From positions 1 to 7,922 of the forward strand of contig CANQIR010000046.1 in assembly GCA_947624095.1 (NCBI GenBank): a DNA stretch of 7,922 nt, in the 5' to 3' direction. Both the position numbers and the translations under genes were made by a program. Source of the stretch: an uncultured Bacilli bacterium. GTDB taxonomy: Bacteria > Bacillota_I > Bacilli_A > RF39 > UBA660. The notes below the pieces were generated by a model. It made no database searches. It saw only the letters and a list, made by a program, of their open reading frames with translations, and was not told the origin of the DNA. Positions 6,673 through 7,922 of this stretch are shown piece by piece. The stretch's first letter is position 1. Every line of letters starts with the position of its first letter.

Positions 6673-7650
6673 ATGAAAAAGATAAGATATTTAATTGCTT
6701 TGTTTTTAGTAGTGTTATGTCCTTTAAATGTTTTAGCTTATTCCGAAAAGATAATTCCTGGTGGAAATAATATAGGTATTGAAATAAATATTGAGGGAGT
6801 ATTAGTAGTAGGATTTTATAAAATTAATGGGGAGTATAATAAAGGTAATCCAGATATTAATATAGGGGATTATATTATTAAAGTTAATGATAAGGATGTA
6901 AATAGTATTAATGAGCTAATAAAATATATTGATGAAGATATTAAAGATGATAAAGTAATTTTAACAGTAAAACGAGATGAGCAAGAGATAAAAATAGATT
7001 TTGAAGTTAAATTACAAAATGGAATATATAAGACTGGTTTATATGTTAAGGATAAGATTAGTGGTATTGGTACCGTGACTTATATAGATTCGGAAAGTAA
7101 GATATATGGCGCATTGGGTCATGAAATTCTGGAAAGTAATACTAATCGAAGAGTAGAAGTAAGAACGGGAGAAATTTATAAAAGTAATGTAACGGGAATT
7201 GATAAAAGTTTAGATGGTAATCCAGGTAGTAAGAATGCCAAAATATATTATGATGAAGAAATAGGATCAATAAATAAGAATACGGAATTTGGAATATATG
7301 GTAATTATGAAGATAGTATTGATATGAATAAAGAAGTAGAAATATTAGATATTGATGATGTTAAATTAGGTAAAGCAGTTATTTATACAGTATTAAATGG
7401 GGAGGAAGTTAAGGAATATACTATTGAAATAACGAAGATTGATAAGGATGCCGATATTAAGAATTTCTATTTTAAAATTACAGATAAGGAATTGTTAGAT
7501 AAAGCTGGAGGAGTTGTTCAAGGAATGAGTGGTAGTCCAATATTACAGGATGGGAAGATACTAGGAGCAGTTACGCATGTAATTATTGATGATGTGAAAA
7601 CTGGTTATGGAATTAGTATTAAAACAATGTTAGAAGAAGGAGATAAATAA
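6673..7650 (+). CDS. spoIVB: SpoIVB serine peptidase (S55 family), short form
   Basis: In endospore formers SpoIVB is secreted from the forespore into the space between the two membranes, where it cleaves SpoIVFA and so triggers SpoIVFB processing of pro-sigma-K. The protein shows a signal or anchor segment (residues ~1-22, KKIRYLIALFLVVLCPLNVLA), a PDZ domain (~32-115, with INIGDYIIKVNDKDV), and an S55 peptidase domain from GIYKTGLYVKDKISGIGTVTY. Catalytic His is H150 in GALGHEI and the nucleophile is S286 in VVQGMSGSPIL; D271 in KITDKELL is the likely acid. GAVTHVIIDDVKTGYGI completes the family signature. At 325 aa it is about 100 residues shorter than Bacillus SpoIVB (~426), mostly before the PDZ domain. 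The start has AGGTGAT at 6661-6667, five bases before the ATG. No convincing promoter was found in the 68-base gap upstream. Confidence 0.93.
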   Translation: MKKIRYLIALFLVVLCPLNVLAYSEKIIPGGNNIGIEINIEGVLVVGFYKINGEYNKGNPDINIGDYIIKVNDKDVNSINELIKYIDEDIKDDKVILTVKRDEQEIKIDFEVKLQNGIYKTGLYVKDKISGIGTVTYIDSESKIYGALGHEILESNTNRRVEVRTGEIYKSNVTGIDKSLDGNPGSKNAKIYYDEEIGSINKNTEFGIYGNYEDSIDMNKEVEILDIDDVKLGKAVIYTVLNGEEVKEYTIEITKIDKDADIKNFYFKITDKELLDKAGGVVQGMSGSPILQDGKILGAVTHVIIDDVKTGYGISIKTMLEEGDK

Positions 7651-7659
7651 CTCCTTTTT
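7634..7659 (+). terminator. Weak rho-independent terminator over the spoIVB stop
   Basis: AAGGAG (7637-7642) pairs with CTCCTT (7651-7656) around an 8-nt loop holding the end of the stop codon. The stem can extend by one G-U and two A-U pairs at the base, but this consumes the T residues (only five in a row). It is short, with three G-C pairs, and only plausible. Confidence 0.45.
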
Positions 7660-7684
7660 AAGTGTCTAGTAATAATAAAATTTC

Positions 7685-7713
7685 TAGTAAATATAATATG
7701 GTAATGATATAAT
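7685..7713 (+). promoter_or_regulatory. Possible promoter of the DUF368 gene
   Basis: TATAAT (7708-7713) is preceded by TG one base upstream (TGATATAAT), an extended -10 element. The -35 position (TAGTAA at 7685-7690) matches only three of six, tolerable with an extended -10. The start would be near 7720. A second TATAAT at 7692-7697 lacks a good -35. Confidence 0.5.
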
Positions 7714-7719
7714 TTTAAT

Positions 7720-7725
7720 GGTGAT
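7720..7725 (+). promoter_or_regulatory. Ribosome binding site supporting a TTG start for DUF368
   Basis: GGTGAT lies four bases before TTG at 7730. The in-frame ATG at 7718 and GTG at 7721 overlap this site and lie at or before the predicted transcription start, so they have no leader of their own. Confidence 0.45.
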
Positions 7726-7729
7726 TAGT

Positions 7730-7922
7730 TTGAAAAATATTATATTAATGATTAAGGGATTTTTTATTGGAATTGCGAATATTATTCCGGGAGTAAGTGG
7801 GGGAACACTAGCAATTACAATGGGAATATATGAAGATTTAATTGAAGCAATTAGTCATTTTTTTAAAAAACTAAAGAAGAATATTAAATTTTTAATACCG
7901 GTTGTTATTGGTGCAGGTTTAG
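7730..7922 (+). CDS. DUF368 membrane protein, N-terminal part (undecaprenyl-phosphate translocase family)
   Basis: The gene runs off the right edge, leaving about 64 residues. The visible part has the DUF368 signature, KGFFIGIANIIPGVSGGTLA, followed by a GIYEDLIEAISHFFK helix and the start of another membrane segment (KFLIPVVIGAGL). DUF368 proteins (PopT) were recently reported to move undecaprenyl phosphate back across the cytoplasmic membrane, recycling the lipid carrier used for peptidoglycan and other wall polymers. Functional assignment comes from the family, not this fragment. TTG at 7730 is preferred because GGTGAT precedes it and the predicted transcription start is near 7720; ATG at 7718 would add four residues and cannot be excluded. 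In Bacillus spo0A follows spoIVB; it does not here. Confidence 0.9.
   Translation, partial: MKNIILMIKGFFIGIANIIPGVSGGTLAITMGIYEDLIEAISHFFKKLKKNIKFLIPVVIGAGL

Overview
The window is strongly AT-rich, all genes lie on the + strand, and the gene content is that of a low-GC Firmicute. MutS has its closest resemblance to the Bacillus type. The order nusB-xseA-xseB-...-spoIVB is a shortened form of the Bacillus/Clostridium locus, and SpoIVB is found in endospore-forming lineages. Gene density, very short leaders and the family of the first, truncated gene suggest an uncultured gut Bacilli/Erysipelotrichia-like or RF39-like lineage. That placement is inference. All genes read through in the standard bacterial code, with Trp as TGG and no in-frame TGA.

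Layout. Positions 2-373 hold the 3' end of a putative surface protein with a lectin-like C-terminal domain. Part of it is unusually GC-rich and full of NNC codons. A rho-independent terminator (390-423) follows, and the -35 box of the next promoter sits in its loop. mutS (448-2988) overlaps by one base a 133-aa gene of unknown function (2988-3389). A separate extended -10 promoter then serves nusB (start corrected to 3454), xseA and xseB. These three are tightly packed: nusB/xseA overlap by one base and xseA/xseB by about 11. A perfect consensus promoter (TTGACA-17-TATAAT, 5413-5441) drives an unrecognised 380-aa cytoplasmic protein (5462-6604). That gene ends in its own terminator and so looks monocistronic. 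spoIVB (6673-7650) follows, with a weak terminator over its stop codon. The window ends in the start of a DUF368 membrane protein (undecaprenyl-phosphate translocase family).

The genes form three functional groups: DNA repair and maintenance (MutS; exonuclease VII XseA/XseB), rRNA transcription antitermination (NusB), and sporulation/envelope (SpoIVB, DUF368). Compared with Bacillus subtilis, folD, ispA, dxs, yqxC, argR and recN are absent between nusB and spoIVB, spo0A does not follow spoIVB, and mutL does not follow mutS. The unknown 380-aa gene occupies the slot between xseB and spoIVB. No RNA genes, CRISPR arrays, transposons or origins were seen. I found no clearly new multi-gene system. 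The best leads are the NNC-rich cassette in the first gene, the unknown gene coupled to mutS, and the self-contained unknown gene inside the condensed nusB-spoIVB locus.
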